DNA from: Pseudonocardia sp. T1-2H
GTDB taxonomy: Bacteria > Actinomycetota > Actinomycetes > Mycobacteriales > Pseudonocardiaceae
Direction of reading: 5' to 3'
Length of the DNA: 64,000 nucleotides
Assembly (NCBI RefSeq): GCF_038039215.1
Contig: NZ_JBBPCL010000001.1
Coordinates: forward strand, 2,356,001 to 2,420,000
Shown: piece after piece, positions 15,416 through 24,608 of the stretch
How positions within the stretch are numbered: position 1 is the stretch's first letter
Layout of the letters: each line of letters starts with the position of its first letter
The notes under the pieces: generated by a model
Seen by the model: the letters and a program-made list of their open reading frames with translations, nothing else
Databases searched by the model: none
Told to the model about the DNA's origin: nothing
Made by a program: the position numbers and the translations under genes

Positions 15416-17215
15416 TTGGCCACCACACCCGAGGACGGGCCCCGCCGAGGCGGCCGCCGCACCGTCACCGCCGCCGAGCGGAAGCAGGCCCACGAGGTCT
15501 CGCTCCGCCGCATCGGCCGGCTCTTCGCCCCCTACCGCTGGCCGCTCGCCGCGGTCGTCGCGATCATCGTCGCGTCGTCGCTGGTCGCGACCGCCTCGCC
15601 GTTCCTGCTGCGCTCGGTCATCGACACCGCGCTGCCGGACCGGAACCTCACCCTGCTGAGCTGGCTGGTCGCCGGCATGATGGGCGTCGCCGCCGTGACC
15701 GCCGCGTTCGGCGTGATCCAGACCTGGATCAGCACGAAGATCGGCCAGCAGGTCATGCACCGGCTGCGCACGGACGTCTTCGCGCACCTGCAGCGCCAGT
15801 CGATCGGCTTCTTCACCCGGACCCGCACCGGCGAGGTCCAGTCCCGCATCACCAACGACATCGGCGGTATGCAGTCCGTCGTCACCTCGACGGCCACGTC
15901 CGTCGCCTCCAACCTCACGACCGCGGTCGCGACGGCCGCGGCGATGGCCGCGCTGTCCTGGCGGCTCACCCTGATCTCGCTCGTGGTCATGCCGCCCGCG
16001 ATCTACCTGACCCGTCGCGTCGCGCAGATGCGCCGCACGATCACGGCTGCGCAGCAGCGCGAGCTCGCGGACCTGAACGTGACCGTCGAGGAGGGGCTGT
16101 CGATCAGCGGGATCCAGCTCAGCAAGACCATGGGCGCCGGGCCCGCGCTCGTGCGGCGGTTCACCGCGTCGTCGAGCCGGCTGATCGACCTGGAGCTGCG
16201 CTCGCAGCTGGCCGGGCGCTGGCGGATGGCCTCGACCGGGGTCATCTTCGCCGCGATCCCCGCGGTCATCTATCTCTCGGCGGGCCTCCCGCTCACGGCC
16301 GGCACGATGACGATCGGCACCCTGGTGGCGTTCACCTCGCTGCAGGCAGGGCTGTTCCGGCCGATCATGGGCCTGCTCGGCGTCAGCGTCTCGCTGGTCA
16401 GCTCGCTCGCCCTGTTCGCGCGGATCTTCCAGTACCTGGATCTGCCCGTCGAGGTCGACGACCCGGAGTCCCCGGTCGACGTCGATCCGGCGACCGTGCA
16501 GGGGCACGTGCGGTTCGAGGACGTCACCTTCGCCTATCCCGGCAGCGACTCCGCCGCCGTCGCGGGCGTGAGCCTGGACGTCCCGGCCGGCTCGACGCTG
16601 GCGCTGGTCGGCGAGACCGGTTCGGGCAAGAGCACGCTCGCGGCGCTGGCCGCCCGCCTTCACGACCCGGACGCCGGCCGCGTGACGATCGACGGCGTGG
16701 ACCTGCGGGACATGACCCTGGCCGATCTGGCGTCGATCGTCGGCGTGGTGAGCCAGGAGACGTACCTGCTGCACACGTCCGTGCGGGAGAACCTGCGTTA
16801 CGCCAAGCCGGACGCGACCGACGACGAGATCGAGGCCGCCGCGCGCGCCGCCCAGGTCCACGACCTGATCTCCACGCTGCCGGACGGCTACGACACGACC
16901 GTCGGCTCTCGCGGGCACCGTTTCTCCGGCGGCGAGAAGCAGCGCATCGCGATCGCCCGCACCCTCCTGCGGGACCCGCGCGTCCTGATCCTCGACGAGG
17001 CGACGAGCGCGCTGGACACCGAGACCGAGCGCGCCGTGCAGCGGGCCTTCGACGCCCTCGCCCACGGCCGCACCACGATCACCATCGCCCACCGGCTCTC
17101 GACGGTGCGCGACGCGGACGAGATCGCGGTGGTCGACCACGGCCGCGTCGTCGAGTCCGGGACCCACGGGGACCTGGTCGCGAACAACGGCCGCTACGCC
17201 GCACTGGCCGCCTGA
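15416..17215 (+). CDS. ABC multidrug exporter, fused permease and ATPase
   Basis: A 599-residue half-transporter with six membrane helices (about 40-330) followed by a nucleotide-binding domain: Walker A GETGSGKST (399-407), signature SGGEK (504-508), Walker B VLILDEA (Asp527, Glu528) and the H-loop HRLS. This is the typical type IV homodimeric exporter (MsbA/BmrA class) that moves hydrophobic compounds out of the membrane. The TTG start at 15416 is supported by GAGGAG eight bases upstream. Divergent marR and the double palindrome between them indicate ligand-inducible export. The last bases overlap the end of the convergent anti-sigma gene. Confidence 0.92.
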   Translation: MATTPEDGPRRGGRRTVTAAERKQAHEVSLRRIGRLFAPYRWPLAAVVAIIVASSLVATASPFLLRSVIDTALPDRNLTLLSWLVAGMMGVAAVTAAFGVIQTWISTKIGQQVMHRLRTDVFAHLQRQSIGFFTRTRTGEVQSRITNDIGGMQSVVTSTATSVASNLTTAVATAAAMAALSWRLTLISLVVMPPAIYLTRRVAQMRRTITAAQQRELADLNVTVEEGLSISGIQLSKTMGAGPALVRRFTASSSRLIDLELRSQLAGRWRMASTGVIFAAIPAVIYLSAGLPLTAGTMTIGTLVAFTSLQAGLFRPIMGLLGVSVSLVSSLALFARIFQYLDLPVEVDDPESPVDVDPATVQGHVRFEDVTFAYPGSDSAAVAGVSLDVPAGSTLALVGETGSGKSTLAALAARLHDPDAGRVTIDGVDLRDMTLADLASIVGVVSQETYLLHTSVRENLRYAKPDATDDEIEAAARAAQVHDLISTLPDGYDTTVGSRGHRFSGGEKQRIAIARTLLRDPRVLILDEATSALDTETERAVQRAFDALAHGRTTITIAHRLSTVRDADEIAVVDHGRVVESGTHGDLVANNGRYAALAA

Positions 17216-18258
17216 GCTCGGGATCCGACCGCGGCTCGTAACCGGCGGCCCGGCGCGGGGCTGGTCGGCCCGGCGTCACCCGTCGGCAAGGCTCGCTGCT
17301 CGGCCGGGCGGTCGCGCCAGGACGGGCCGGGTCGGAGCGGCGCGCTGCGCCGGGACCCCTGTTGTGACCCGCTCGGGACGACCGGGAGTGGTACTGGGCG
17401 CGTCCGGACGGACCGCCGACCGCTCGCCCGTACGACATCAGGCGGGTCCGGCCGCTCGATCGGGATCGTCGCTCCGGTGGTGAAGGTGCTCGGAGGACTG
17501 CCGCGCCTCAGGGCCGAGGGAAGCGTGTGCGGTGCGGAACCTTGCCGTGGCGGACCGGTCGACGGCGTCGTGGCCCACATCCCGGCGTCCTCGCCGGTCC
17601 GGACCGCCACGTGCAATGCGTGGTCGAGGTCGCCGTGCCGGGCCTGCAGGGCGGGACGGCCGTCCTCCGCGCCGACCCTGGCGAGCCGGCCCTCGGCGGC
17701 CTGCAGCTCGATGCGTGCTTCCCGATCGTCCCCGGCCGCCATCGCCGCGGCGGCGGCGTCGAGCCGGCGGGAGGCCTGTTCGGCCGCGTTGACCGATGTT
17801 GCTCGGTGCGGGTACAGGACGACCGTGACCGGCCAGAGTGCGTCGTCCGGGTCGGCGGCTCGGGCCCCGATGCCGGCCGCGAGGATGGCCGCGACGAGCG
17901 CCGCGGCACCGAGGATCAGTGAGATCCGGCGGGTACGGCGATGCTTCGGGGCGCCCCCGCAGACCGGCCGCGACGACCGGCTCGCCGGACCGCCGCAACC
18001 GGACGAGGCGGAACGCCCGCCGTCCGGCTCGGGGGAGTCGGCGTCGCCGGCGCTCTCGCGGACGGTCAGCAGCAGTTCGATCAGGGCGTCCGGCTGGCGA
18101 TCGGCGAAGCGCTCGCGGACCTCGGCGTCGTCGAGGCCGTCCGGGCCCAGGGCGTCCAGCAGGGCGTCGTCGGACAGGACGGCACGGAGGTCGAAGGGCT
18201 CGTCGTGGGACTCGCCGCAGTCGACCGGGGTGCCCACGCGCGGTTCGTCGCCCGTCAT
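17194..18258 (-). CDS. rsdA: RsdA-like anti-sigma factor, single membrane span
   Basis: A protein of about 354 residues in three parts: an acidic N-terminal region that includes LRAVLSDDALLDALG and DALIELLLTVRES, resembling the sigma-binding part of RsdA; one membrane helix at about 115-135 (SLILGAAALVAAILAAGIGA); and a long external part, alpha-helical at first and then Pro/Ser/Arg-rich. RsdA holds SigD inactive at the membrane until proteolysis. The ATG at 18258 follows CGGAG; GTG 18264 is also in frame. It lies 17 bases after the sigma gene in the same direction. The last 120 residues show weaker codon bias than the rest, so the exact C-terminus is less certain. Confidence 0.75.
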   Translation of the reverse strand: MTGDEPRVGTPVDCGESHDEPFDLRAVLSDDALLDALGPDGLDDAEVRERFADRQPDALIELLLTVRESAGDADSPEPDGGRSASSGCGGPASRSSRPVCGGAPKHRRTRRISLILGAAALVAAILAAGIGARAADPDDALWPVTVVLYPHRATSVNAAEQASRRLDAAAAAMAAGDDREARIELQAAEGRLARVGAEDGRPALQARHGDLDHALHVAVRTGEDAGMWATTPSTGPPRQGSAPHTLPSALRRGSPPSTFTTGATIPIERPDPPDVVRASGRRSVRTRPVPLPVVPSGSQQGSRRSAPLRPGPSWRDRPAEQRALPTGDAGPTSPAPGRRLRAAVGSRAQAASAA

Positions 18259-18275
18259 CGGCACTCCGCTCGCGA

Positions 18276-18959
18276 TCAGCCGAACCCAGGCGGGTACCGC
18301 CGCGGGCGGTCGGGAGGCCGCTTCACGGCCGCCCGTTCGGATCCCTCGACCGACAGCATCTTCCTCAGCAGAGCGAGGGCGCGAAACTGCAGGAGCCGCA
18401 CGGCCTCGGGACGGGCGCCGATGACGCTACCGGTCTCGGCGGCGGAGAGTCCCCAGACGACCCGCAGCACGAGCACGTCCCGCTGCCGCGGCGGCAGCCG
18501 GTCGAGCAGCGCCGCCATCGCGTCCGCGTCCGCGGCCTCCAGCAGGTGCCGCTCCGGGTCGTCGGCCGTGGTCATGGCGTCCGGTACCTCCGACACCGCC
18601 ACCTCCCGGCTCCGCGCCACCGCGGCGTAGGCGCTCGCGATCCGGTGGCTCGCGACCGTCTGGACGAAGGCGAGGAACGGACGCCCCCGATCGCGGTAGC
18701 CCGGCAGGGCGCGGACGATCGCCATGCACGTGTCCTGCGTGACGTCCTCGGCCGACACAGGTGAGCCGTGGAGCCGGTGGGAGCAGTAGCGCACGATCAG
18801 CGGCCGGACGAGCCGGATCAGGGCGGTGACGGCCTGTCCGTCGCCGTCGTGAGCAGGCCCGACCAAGGCGTCGATCTCGTCACCGACACCGGATCGGCGG
18901 GGCCGCGCGGCGCTGGGCCGTGGTTCCTCGACAAGGACGTCGTGCTGTCTGCAGAACAT
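18276..18959 (-). CDS. sigD: SigD-type ECF RNA polymerase sigma factor
   Basis: A 227-residue ECF sigma factor similar along its length to mycobacterial SigD. Region 2 reads VSAEDVTQDTCMAIVRALPG followed by YRDRGRPFLAFVQTVASHRI; region 4 reads LPPRQRDVLVLRVVWGLSAA with the recognition helix GARPEAVRLLQFRALALL. The start is the ATG at 18959, with AGAGGTG five bases upstream; a longer frame to 19037 exists but has no ribosome site. The downstream gene is its probable membrane anti-sigma factor. SigD regulons in related organisms respond to starvation or ppGpp; that is family knowledge, not seen here. Confidence 0.88.
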   Translation of the reverse strand: MFCRQHDVLVEEPRPSAARPRRSGVGDEIDALVGPAHDGDGQAVTALIRLVRPLIVRYCSHRLHGSPVSAEDVTQDTCMAIVRALPGYRDRGRPFLAFVQTVASHRIASAYAAVARSREVAVSEVPDAMTTADDPERHLLEAADADAMAALLDRLPPRQRDVLVLRVVWGLSAAETGSVIGARPEAVRLLQFRALALLRKMLSVEGSERAAVKRPPDRPRRYPPGFG

Positions 18960-19546
18960 CGCACACCTCTGTGCGCGCGATCCTGGGTGGTGGTGCGCCA
19001 CTCGGCGTGATGCACGAACGGGCGACTGTGTCGGCACGACCGTGCATCGCCCTGGACCGCGCAGGGCTAGAGCATCTGACCTGGATCACCGCACGAGCAC
19101 CGGCAGGTGCTGCTGGCCAAGCGGTTGCGATAGCTGCGAGGTTGTCACAGGTTCTGGAACGGGACAAGGCTGCCCCAGCGCGCGCCTCCGACCGAGCGGT
19201 CATCACTGGGCATCGATCATGTCCGTTCCGTGCCGAAACGCCGGTCAGGCCGACAGTCGACCTGGCGATTCGCCGGGCTCGGCTCGCCGGAGATCGGGTG
19301 TACGTAGTTCTGACACCTGCTGCGGCACTCGTCCGGGCGGACGATCGCGACTACACCGACCCGACGCTCGCGGATGGTCGGTCGGCTCCGGACGCAGCCG
19401 CGTGCCTCGGTTCGGGGGGCGAGGAGGGCGGGCGGCGAGCATCGGTCACCAGCGCCGGCCGTGGGGCAGGTCCGTCGCCTCCGACGACCGGTGCCCCGGG
19501 GAAGGGGAGCCGGCCGCCGGCCCGGGGTGAGCCGGGCCGCCGCCGG
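18960..19546. other. Gene-free interval upstream of sigD
   Basis: About 590 bases without a gene I can support. Open frames exist on both strands but lack family motifs, a ribosome site and the strong third-position GC bias of the neighbours. The right end holds the glycerate kinase terminator. The sigD promoter must lie in the left part. A decayed gene is possible, but no recognisable fragment remains. Confidence 0.5.
19518..19539 (-). terminator. Hairpin terminator of glycerate kinase
   Basis: CGGCCCGG (19518-19525) pairs perfectly with CCGGGCCG (19532-19539) over a six-base loop, eight bases beyond the glycerate kinase stop on the minus strand. Confidence 0.65.
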
Positions 19547-20665
19547 TCATCGCGCCGCGCCGAGTCCCTCGGGAAGGCGTTCGGCGAGCGCGGTTCCGGC
19601 CGCGGCGAGCCACCGTGCCGGGTCGGCCATCGACGCCCGAGCGGAGCCCGCGAGCTCCGTCAGGGACACCGCGGCGACGGCCGGCGGCTGCGGGTCCGCC
19701 GCGACCTGGCCCGCCACGATCGCCACCGGCGTCGGCGCGGCCACGGTGAGGACGTTCCCGACGACCTTGCCCCGAACGGACTGCGAGTCGAACCGGCCCT
19801 CGCCGGTGATCACCAGGTCCGCGCCGGGCACCGCGGCCTCCAGTCCGGCCACCGCGGCGACGGTCGCCGAGCCGCTCACCATCCGCCCGCCCCAGCAGGC
19901 GAGCAGCCCGAACGACGTGCCGCCCGCGGCGCCCGAGCCGGGCTCCTCGCCGCTCACGCCGAGTATCCCCGCCAGCCTGCCGAGCGCGGCGTCGAGCTCC
20001 TCGACCTGCTGCGGGGTCGCGCCCTTCTGCGGCCCGAACACGGCCGCTGCCCCGTGCGGCCCGAGCAGCGGGCTCGTCACGTCCACCAGGTACTCGACGC
20101 CCTCGGGCGGGCCCGGAACCAGCTCGGACAGATCGACGCGGGCGAGCCGGACGAGCGCCCCGCCGCCGGGCGGGAGATCGTTCCCGTCCGCGTCGAGGAA
20201 CCGGGCGCCGAGGGCGACGAGCGCGCCGGCGCCGCCGTCGTTGGTCGCCGATCCGCCGAGGCCGAGCATGATCCGCCGGGTGCCCGGGTGCTCGACCGCG
20301 AGCCGGAGCAGCTCGCCGACGCCGCGGGTGGTCGCCCCCATCGGGTCGAGCTCGTCGAGCAGGGGCAGCCCGGCGGCCGACGCCAGCTCGACGACGGCGG
20401 TCCCGTCCGGGCGCAGCAGCCACCGCGCCTGGACGGGCTTGCCGTCCGGCCCGCTGACGGTGGCCGTGCGCAGACACTCCTCGGGCAGGCCGTGACCGAG
20501 CGCGTCGAGGGTGCCCTCGCCGCCGTCGGCCAGCGGCATCAGCTCCAGCACGTCGTCCGGGCGCTTGCTGCGCCAGCCCGCGGCGATCGCCTCGGCGACG
20601 TCGGCCGCGTCGAGCGAGCCCTTGAAGGAGTCCGGGGCGATCACGACGCGGAGAGGGGCGGCCAC
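19547..20665 (-). CDS. Glycerate kinase
   Basis: A 372-residue glycerate kinase of the GarK/GlxK family, phosphorylating D-glycerate with ATP (2-phosphoglycerate is the usual product of this family). Signatures: VVIAPDSFKGSLDAADVAEA at the N-terminus, LADGGEGTLDAL, GLGGSATNDGGAGAL in the middle and ITGEGRFDSQSVRGK toward the C-terminus. The length is standard. The GTG start at 20665 follows GAGAGGGGCG. It stands alone with its own terminator, so it probably serves general glyoxylate/serine or sugar-acid catabolism. Confidence 0.92.
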   Translation of the reverse strand: MAAPLRVVIAPDSFKGSLDAADVAEAIAAGWRSKRPDDVLELMPLADGGEGTLDALGHGLPEECLRTATVSGPDGKPVQARWLLRPDGTAVVELASAAGLPLLDELDPMGATTRGVGELLRLAVEHPGTRRIMLGLGGSATNDGGAGALVALGARFLDADGNDLPPGGGALVRLARVDLSELVPGPPEGVEYLVDVTSPLLGPHGAAAVFGPQKGATPQQVEELDAALGRLAGILGVSGEEPGSGAAGGTSFGLLACWGGRMVSGSATVAAVAGLEAAVPGADLVITGEGRFDSQSVRGKVVGNVLTVAAPTPVAIVAGQVAADPQPPAVAAVSLTELAGSARASMADPARWLAAAGTALAERLPEGLGAAR

Positions 20666-20773
20666 GGGCAGACCCTATGCAGCGGCGGACCGGTCGGCCA
20701 GCGGCTTCGACGCGCATTCCAGCCCCGGACGCGACGGAGGGGGACCGTGAGGCGTACGGGGCCGGAGCCTGGC

Positions 20774-20804
20774 GGTCGTGCCCCGGGGGCACTGTGGCAC
20801 GACC
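20774..20804. terminator. Hairpin terminator downstream of glgX
   Basis: GGTCGTGCC (20774-20782) pairs perfectly with GGCACGACC (20796-20804). It lies between the end of glgX (leftward, 20946) and the start of glycerate kinase, so it most likely ends the glgX transcript. Confidence 0.6.
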
Positions 20805-20945
20805 ACCGGACCGGGTGTCCGTCAGCCGCTCAGCGCTCCCTTCCCCAGGTGGAAGGGCACGCCCGGCTTGATCTGGTCCAGGCCCGGCACCACCTGTCCT
20901 GACCCCGACCGGAGTCGCCGCCCCGAGGTCTCGCGGCGCACGGTC

Positions 20946-23074
20946 TCAGGCCGCGCCCCCACCTCGGTACCGGCAGCGCAGCACCAGCATCGAGCGCGCC
21001 GGGACCCGCAGACGTGTCTCCGGCCGTGGGTGCCGGCGGCGGGTGTTCGCGAGCAGCGGGTCCGCAGTGTCGACGACCGTCTGCCAGACCTTCCCGTAGG
21101 ACTCGTCGGGCAGGGTGAAGGTGGTCTGCTGGTGGTGGGCGTTGATCAGCAGCAGGAACGAGTCGTCGACGATCCGCTCGCCGAGCTGGTTGCGGTCCGG
21201 GATGCCCTCGCCGTTCAGGTAGATCATCACCGAGCTGGTCTGGGCGCGGGTCCAGTCCCCGTCCTCCATGTGCCGGCCGTCCGGGCGCAGCCAGGCGATG
21301 TCGTCGATGCTCGAGCCGTGGATCGGGCGGCCCTGGAAGAACCGCTGCCGGCGGAAGATCGGGTGCTCGGCGCGCAGGGCGACGAGGCGGGCCGTGAACT
21401 CGGTGAGGACGTCCTGCTCGCGGGCGGCGTCCCAGTCGACCCAGCTGATCTCGTTGTCCTGGCAGTAGACGTTGTTGTTGCCGCCCTGGGTGCGGCCGAG
21501 TCGTCGCCGTGGGAGATCATCGGCACGCCCTGGGAGAGCAGCAGCGTGGCGAGGATGTTGCGCTTCTGCCGCTCGCGTAGCGCGTAGACCTCCGAGTCGT
21601 CGGTCGGTCCCTCCGCGCCGCAGTTCCAGGAGCGGTTGTGGCTCTCGCCGTCGTTGTTGTCCTCGCCGTTGGCCTCGTTGTGCTTCTCGTTGTAGGACAC
21701 GAGGTCCTGCAGGGTGAAGCCGTCGTGGGCGGTGACGAAGTTGATCGAGGCGATGGGGCGGCGGTTGTCGGCCTCGTAGAGGTCCGAGGAGCCGGTGAAG
21801 CGGGCGGCGAACTCGCCGAGGCTGGCCGGTTCGCCGCGCCAGAAGTCCCGGACGGTGTCGCGGTACTTGCCGTTCCACTCGGTCCACAGGGGCGGGAAGC
21901 CGCCGACCTGGTAGCCGCCGTCGCCGACGTCCCAGGGTTCGGCGATGAGCTTGACCTGGCTGACGATGGGGTCCTGGTTGACCAGGTCGAAGAAGGCCGA
22001 GAGCCGGTCGACGTCGTGGAACTCGCGGGCGAGGGAGGAGGCGAGGTCGAAGCGGAAGCCGTCGACGTGCATCTCGGTGACCCAGTAGCGCAGCGAGTCC
22101 ATGATCAGGCGCAGGGACTCGTGGTGGCGGACGTTGAGGCTGTTCCCGGTGCCGGTGGTGTCGTAGTAGAACTTCTCGTCGCCGCCGACGAGGCGGTAGT
22201 AGGCCTGGTTGTCGATCCCGCGGAAGGACAGCGTCGGCCCCATGTGGTTGCCCTCGGCGGTGTGGTTGTAGACGACGTCGAGGATGACCTCGATCCCGGC
22301 CCGGTGCAGGGTGCGGACCATCGTCTTGAACTCGAAGACTTGCTCGCCGCCGGTGCCGAAGCAGGCGTAGCCGTTGTGCGGGGCGAAGAAGCCGATGGTG
22401 TTGTAGCCCCAGTAGTTCGACAGGCCCTTGTCGTGCAGGGTGGAGTCGTGCACGAACTGGTGCACCGGCATCAGTTCGACGGCCGTGACGCCCAGGGCCC
22501 GGAAGTGCTTGACCATCACTGGATGGGCGAGGCCGGCGTAGGTGCCGCGCACGTCCTTGGGGATGTCCGGGTGCTGCATCGTCATGCCCTTGACGTGCGC
22601 CTCGTAGATGACGGTCTCGTTGTAGGGGATCCGTAGCGGCCGGTCGTCCGCCCAGTCGTAGTACGGGTCGATCACCACGGACTTCATGGTGTGCGGCGCG
22701 GAGTCCTCGTCGTTGAAGGAGTCCGGGTCCCCGAAGTTGTAGGAGAACAGGGCCTGGCCCCATTCGATCCGGCCGTCGATGGCCTTCGCGTAGGGGTCGA
22801 GCAGCAGCTTGGAGGGGTTGCAGCGCAGCCCGGCGGCCGGCTCGTAGGGCCCGTGCACGCGGTAGCCGTAGCGCTGCCCGGGACGGACCCGGGGCATGTA
22901 GCCGTGCCAGACCAGGCCGTTGCGCTCCGGGAGGTCGAGGCGGGTCTCGGTGCCGTCGGAGTCGAAGAGGCAGAGCTCGATGCGCTCGGCGACCTCGGAG
23001 AAGATCGCGAAGTTGGTGCCACCCCCGTCGAACCTGGATCCCAGCGGGTAGGGCGAGCCGGGCCAGATGTGCAC
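20946..23074 (-). pseudogene. glgX: Glycogen debranching enzyme GlgX, frameshifted
   Basis: A GlgX-type isoamylase (CBM48 plus GH13) that removes alpha-1,6 branches from phosphorylase-limited glycogen. The first frame runs from GTG 23074 (after AGGAGGTC) through the catalytic barrel ([46 protein letters not shown]) to about 21500. The family sequence [13 protein letters not shown] is then broken: the bases read GACGACTCGGCC where GACGAGCTCGGCC is expected, one base short. The correct C-terminal part ([19 protein letters not shown] to the stop at 20946) continues in another frame. Joined length, about 709 residues, is normal. Either a sequencing error or a very recent inactivation, since nothing else has decayed. 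Confidence 0.85.
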
Positions 23075-23154
23075 ACGACCTCCTGATCACACGAACGGGG
23101 GCCTGTAGTTCTATCCCGTCCGCGTGCCCGGCGCGACCGCTGCGGGTGGAAAGG

Positions 23155-23207
23155 GTGATCGGCACGTGGGAGAGGATCCCGCGGCGCCGGCCCCGCGTGC
23201 CGATCAC
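23155..23207 (-). terminator. Strong hairpin after carbonic anhydrase
   Basis: GTGATCGGCACG (23155-23166) pairs perfectly over 12 bases with CGTGCCGATCAC (23196-23207), with a 29-base GC-rich loop, seven bases beyond the carbonic anhydrase stop and before glgX in the same direction. Confidence 0.7.
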
Positions 23208-23213
23208 GGCAGG

Positions 23214-23702
23214 TCAGACGACCTCGTTGAGCTTCCCGGTGGCGACGTCGAAGACGAACCCGCGGATGCTGTCGGTCTTCGGGACGAACGGGTTCGCCCT
23301 GATCCGGGCGATCGACTGCCGGACGTCCGCGTCGAGGTCCGGGAAGGACTCTGCGGCCCACCCCGGCTTGATGCCGGTCTCGTCCTGGATCGACTTCTTG
23401 AACTCGTCGTCGGTGAAGGTCAGCATCCCGCAGTCCGTGTGGTGGATCAGGATGATCTCCTCGGTGCCGAGGAGGCGCTGGCTGATGGCGAGGGAGCGGA
23501 TCTCGTCGTCCGTGACGACGCCACCGGCGTTGCGGATGACATGCGCCTCGCCCTCGGCGAGGCCGAGGATGCCGTAGACGTTGAGGCGCGCGTCCATGCA
23601 GGCGACGACGGCGACGTGCTTCGAGGGCGGCAGCGGGAGCGGACCGGCGAAGGTCTCGGTGTAGCGGGCGTTGTTGGCGAGCAGTTCGTCCGTGACGGAC
23701 AT
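23214..23702 (-). CDS. Beta-class carbonic anhydrase
   Basis: A 162-residue beta-carbonic anhydrase interconverting CO2 and bicarbonate. The zinc site is complete: Cys35 and the Asp37-Arg39 dyad in ACMDARLNV, then His88 and Cys91 in HHTDCGM. The short length and RNAGGVVTDDEIRSLAIS match the compact mycobacterial/clostridial subgroup. Cytosolic, no signal peptide. The leader between the tetR end and this start holds two small stems and a possible 23-residue peptide, described separately. A strong hairpin ends the gene. Confidence 0.93.
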   Translation of the reverse strand: MSVTDELLANNARYTETFAGPLPLPPSKHVAVVACMDARLNVYGILGLAEGEAHVIRNAGGVVTDDEIRSLAISQRLLGTEEIILIHHTDCGMLTFTDDEFKKSIQDETGIKPGWAAESFPDLDADVRQSIARIRANPFVPKTDSIRGFVFDVATGKLNEVV

Positions 23703-23731
23703 GGGTGTCTCCAGGATCGCGCGAAAGGGAT

Positions 23732-23790
23732 CGCGGGCTCGTGCCCGCGAGGGGACACGACTGCGGCCGCGCGGCGACCCGGTGGAGGGG
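23732..23790 (-). promoter_or_regulatory. Leader stem-loops upstream of carbonic anhydrase
   Basis: Two perfect stems lie in the untranslated leader: CGCGGGC-TCGT-GCCCGCG (23732-23749) and CGACCC-N7-GGGTCG (about 23775-23793). With the short open frame further upstream the layout resembles an attenuator, but I see no T tract and no mutually exclusive pairing, so a role is uncertain. Confidence 0.3.
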
Positions 23791-23795
23791 TCGCG

Positions 23796-23867
23796 CTACG
23801 CGGCCCGGAGACAGAACTCGTCGAACTCGAACACGCGGCGGCTCGGCCAGAAGAACTCGAGCCGCAT
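23796..23867 (-). CDS. Possible 23-residue Phe-rich leader peptide
   Basis: A 24-codon frame upstream of carbonic anhydrase, from ATG 23867 to TAG. The peptide starts MRLEFFWPSRRVFEFDEF and contains five Phe and one Trp. Twenty-two of 23 sense codons end in G or C, which is gene-like. The ribosome site is weak. It could be a regulatory upstream frame or chance; I know no family for it. Confidence 0.25.
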   Translation of the reverse strand: MRLEFFWPSRRVFEFDEFCLRAA

Positions 23868-23980
23868 GCGGATCACGCCATGAGTCAAGCGCACGGGCCG
23901 AACGACGGGCAAGTCGGACCGATCAGCGGTCTCGGCCACATCCCGCGAAACCGGCATCGACGGATCCGGTCGGCCCGGCA

Positions 23981-24574
23981 TCAGGGTGCCGTGGCCGCCC
24001 GCACCAGCGTGGCGGCCACGGCTTTCGCCGCGTCCTCCGCGCTCGGGTCCCGGTCCAGCCACGCCCCGATACCGGCGCCGTCGTAGAGCAGGACGAGTTG
24101 CCGGGCGAGCGCCTTCGGGTCCTTCGCGCCCGCCTCCACGGCGAGGTCGTGGAACAGCTCGTGCACCCAGGTCCGGTACGTGCCGGACTCCTCCTCGACG
24201 GCCCCGCCGGGCCGCGCCTCCGCGCTGGCGCTCACGAAGGCGCAGCCCCGGAAGGCAGGGTCGGTGAAGCTCAGGCCCTGGACCTCGAAGACGCCGACCA
24301 GCCGCTCCGCCGGGGTGGCGTAGCGTGCCGCGAGCTCGCGGGTCATGCGCTCACGGGTCGCCGCGTGCCGGGCCTGGAGATAGGCCCTGACCAGCTCGTC
24401 CTTGCTGCCGAAGGCGTTGTAGAGGGTCGCCTTGGCCACGCCCGCCTTCTCGATGACCCGGTCGATCCCGACGGAGGTGACGCCCTCGGCGTAGAACAGC
24501 TCGCTCGCGGCGGCGAGCAGCCGCTCCCGGGCCGAAGCCCTGCTCGGCCTCGCGGCGCTCGCCTTCTCGGGCAT
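23981..24574 (-). CDS. TetR-family transcriptional repressor
   Basis: A 197-residue TetR regulator. The HTH is clear at about residues 25-60 (AEGVTSVGIDRVIEKAGVAK, ATLYNAFGSKDELV); the C-terminal ligand domain includes DPAFRGCAFVSASAEA. Fourteen bases before its start lies CAGACCGGTCTG, a perfect palindrome, and closely related sites occur upstream of the deleted SDR gene. So it probably represses itself and that SDR locus. The ligand is unknown. Confidence 0.88.
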   Translation of the reverse strand: MPEKASAARPSRASARERLLAAASELFYAEGVTSVGIDRVIEKAGVAKATLYNAFGSKDELVRAYLQARHAATRERMTRELAARYATPAERLVGVFEVQGLSFTDPAFRGCAFVSASAEARPGGAVEEESGTYRTWVHELFHDLAVEAGAKDPKALARQLVLLYDGAGIGAWLDRDPSAEDAAKAVAATLVRAATAP

Positions 24575-24587
24575 GTCCCGATTCTGC

Positions 24588-24599
24588 CAGACCGGTCTG
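24588..24599. promoter_or_regulatory. TetR operator, site 1
   Basis: CAGACCGGTCTG is a perfect 12-base palindrome 14 bases upstream of the tetR ATG, in the 34-base gap between tetR and the deleted SDR gene. The same AGACCGGTCT core recurs at 25010-25019. Confidence 0.65.
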
Positions 24600-24608
24600 T
24601 CCGACGGA

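Noticed and set aside
17194..17560. Possible frameshift in the tail of the RsdA-like protein
   Set aside because: Codon bias weakens there, but no other frame continues a recognisable domain, and low-complexity external tails are usual for this family.
18960..19546. Possible genes in the 590-base interval upstream of sigD
   Set aside because: The open frames there have no ribosome site, no recognisable domain and weaker third-position GC bias than true genes nearby.
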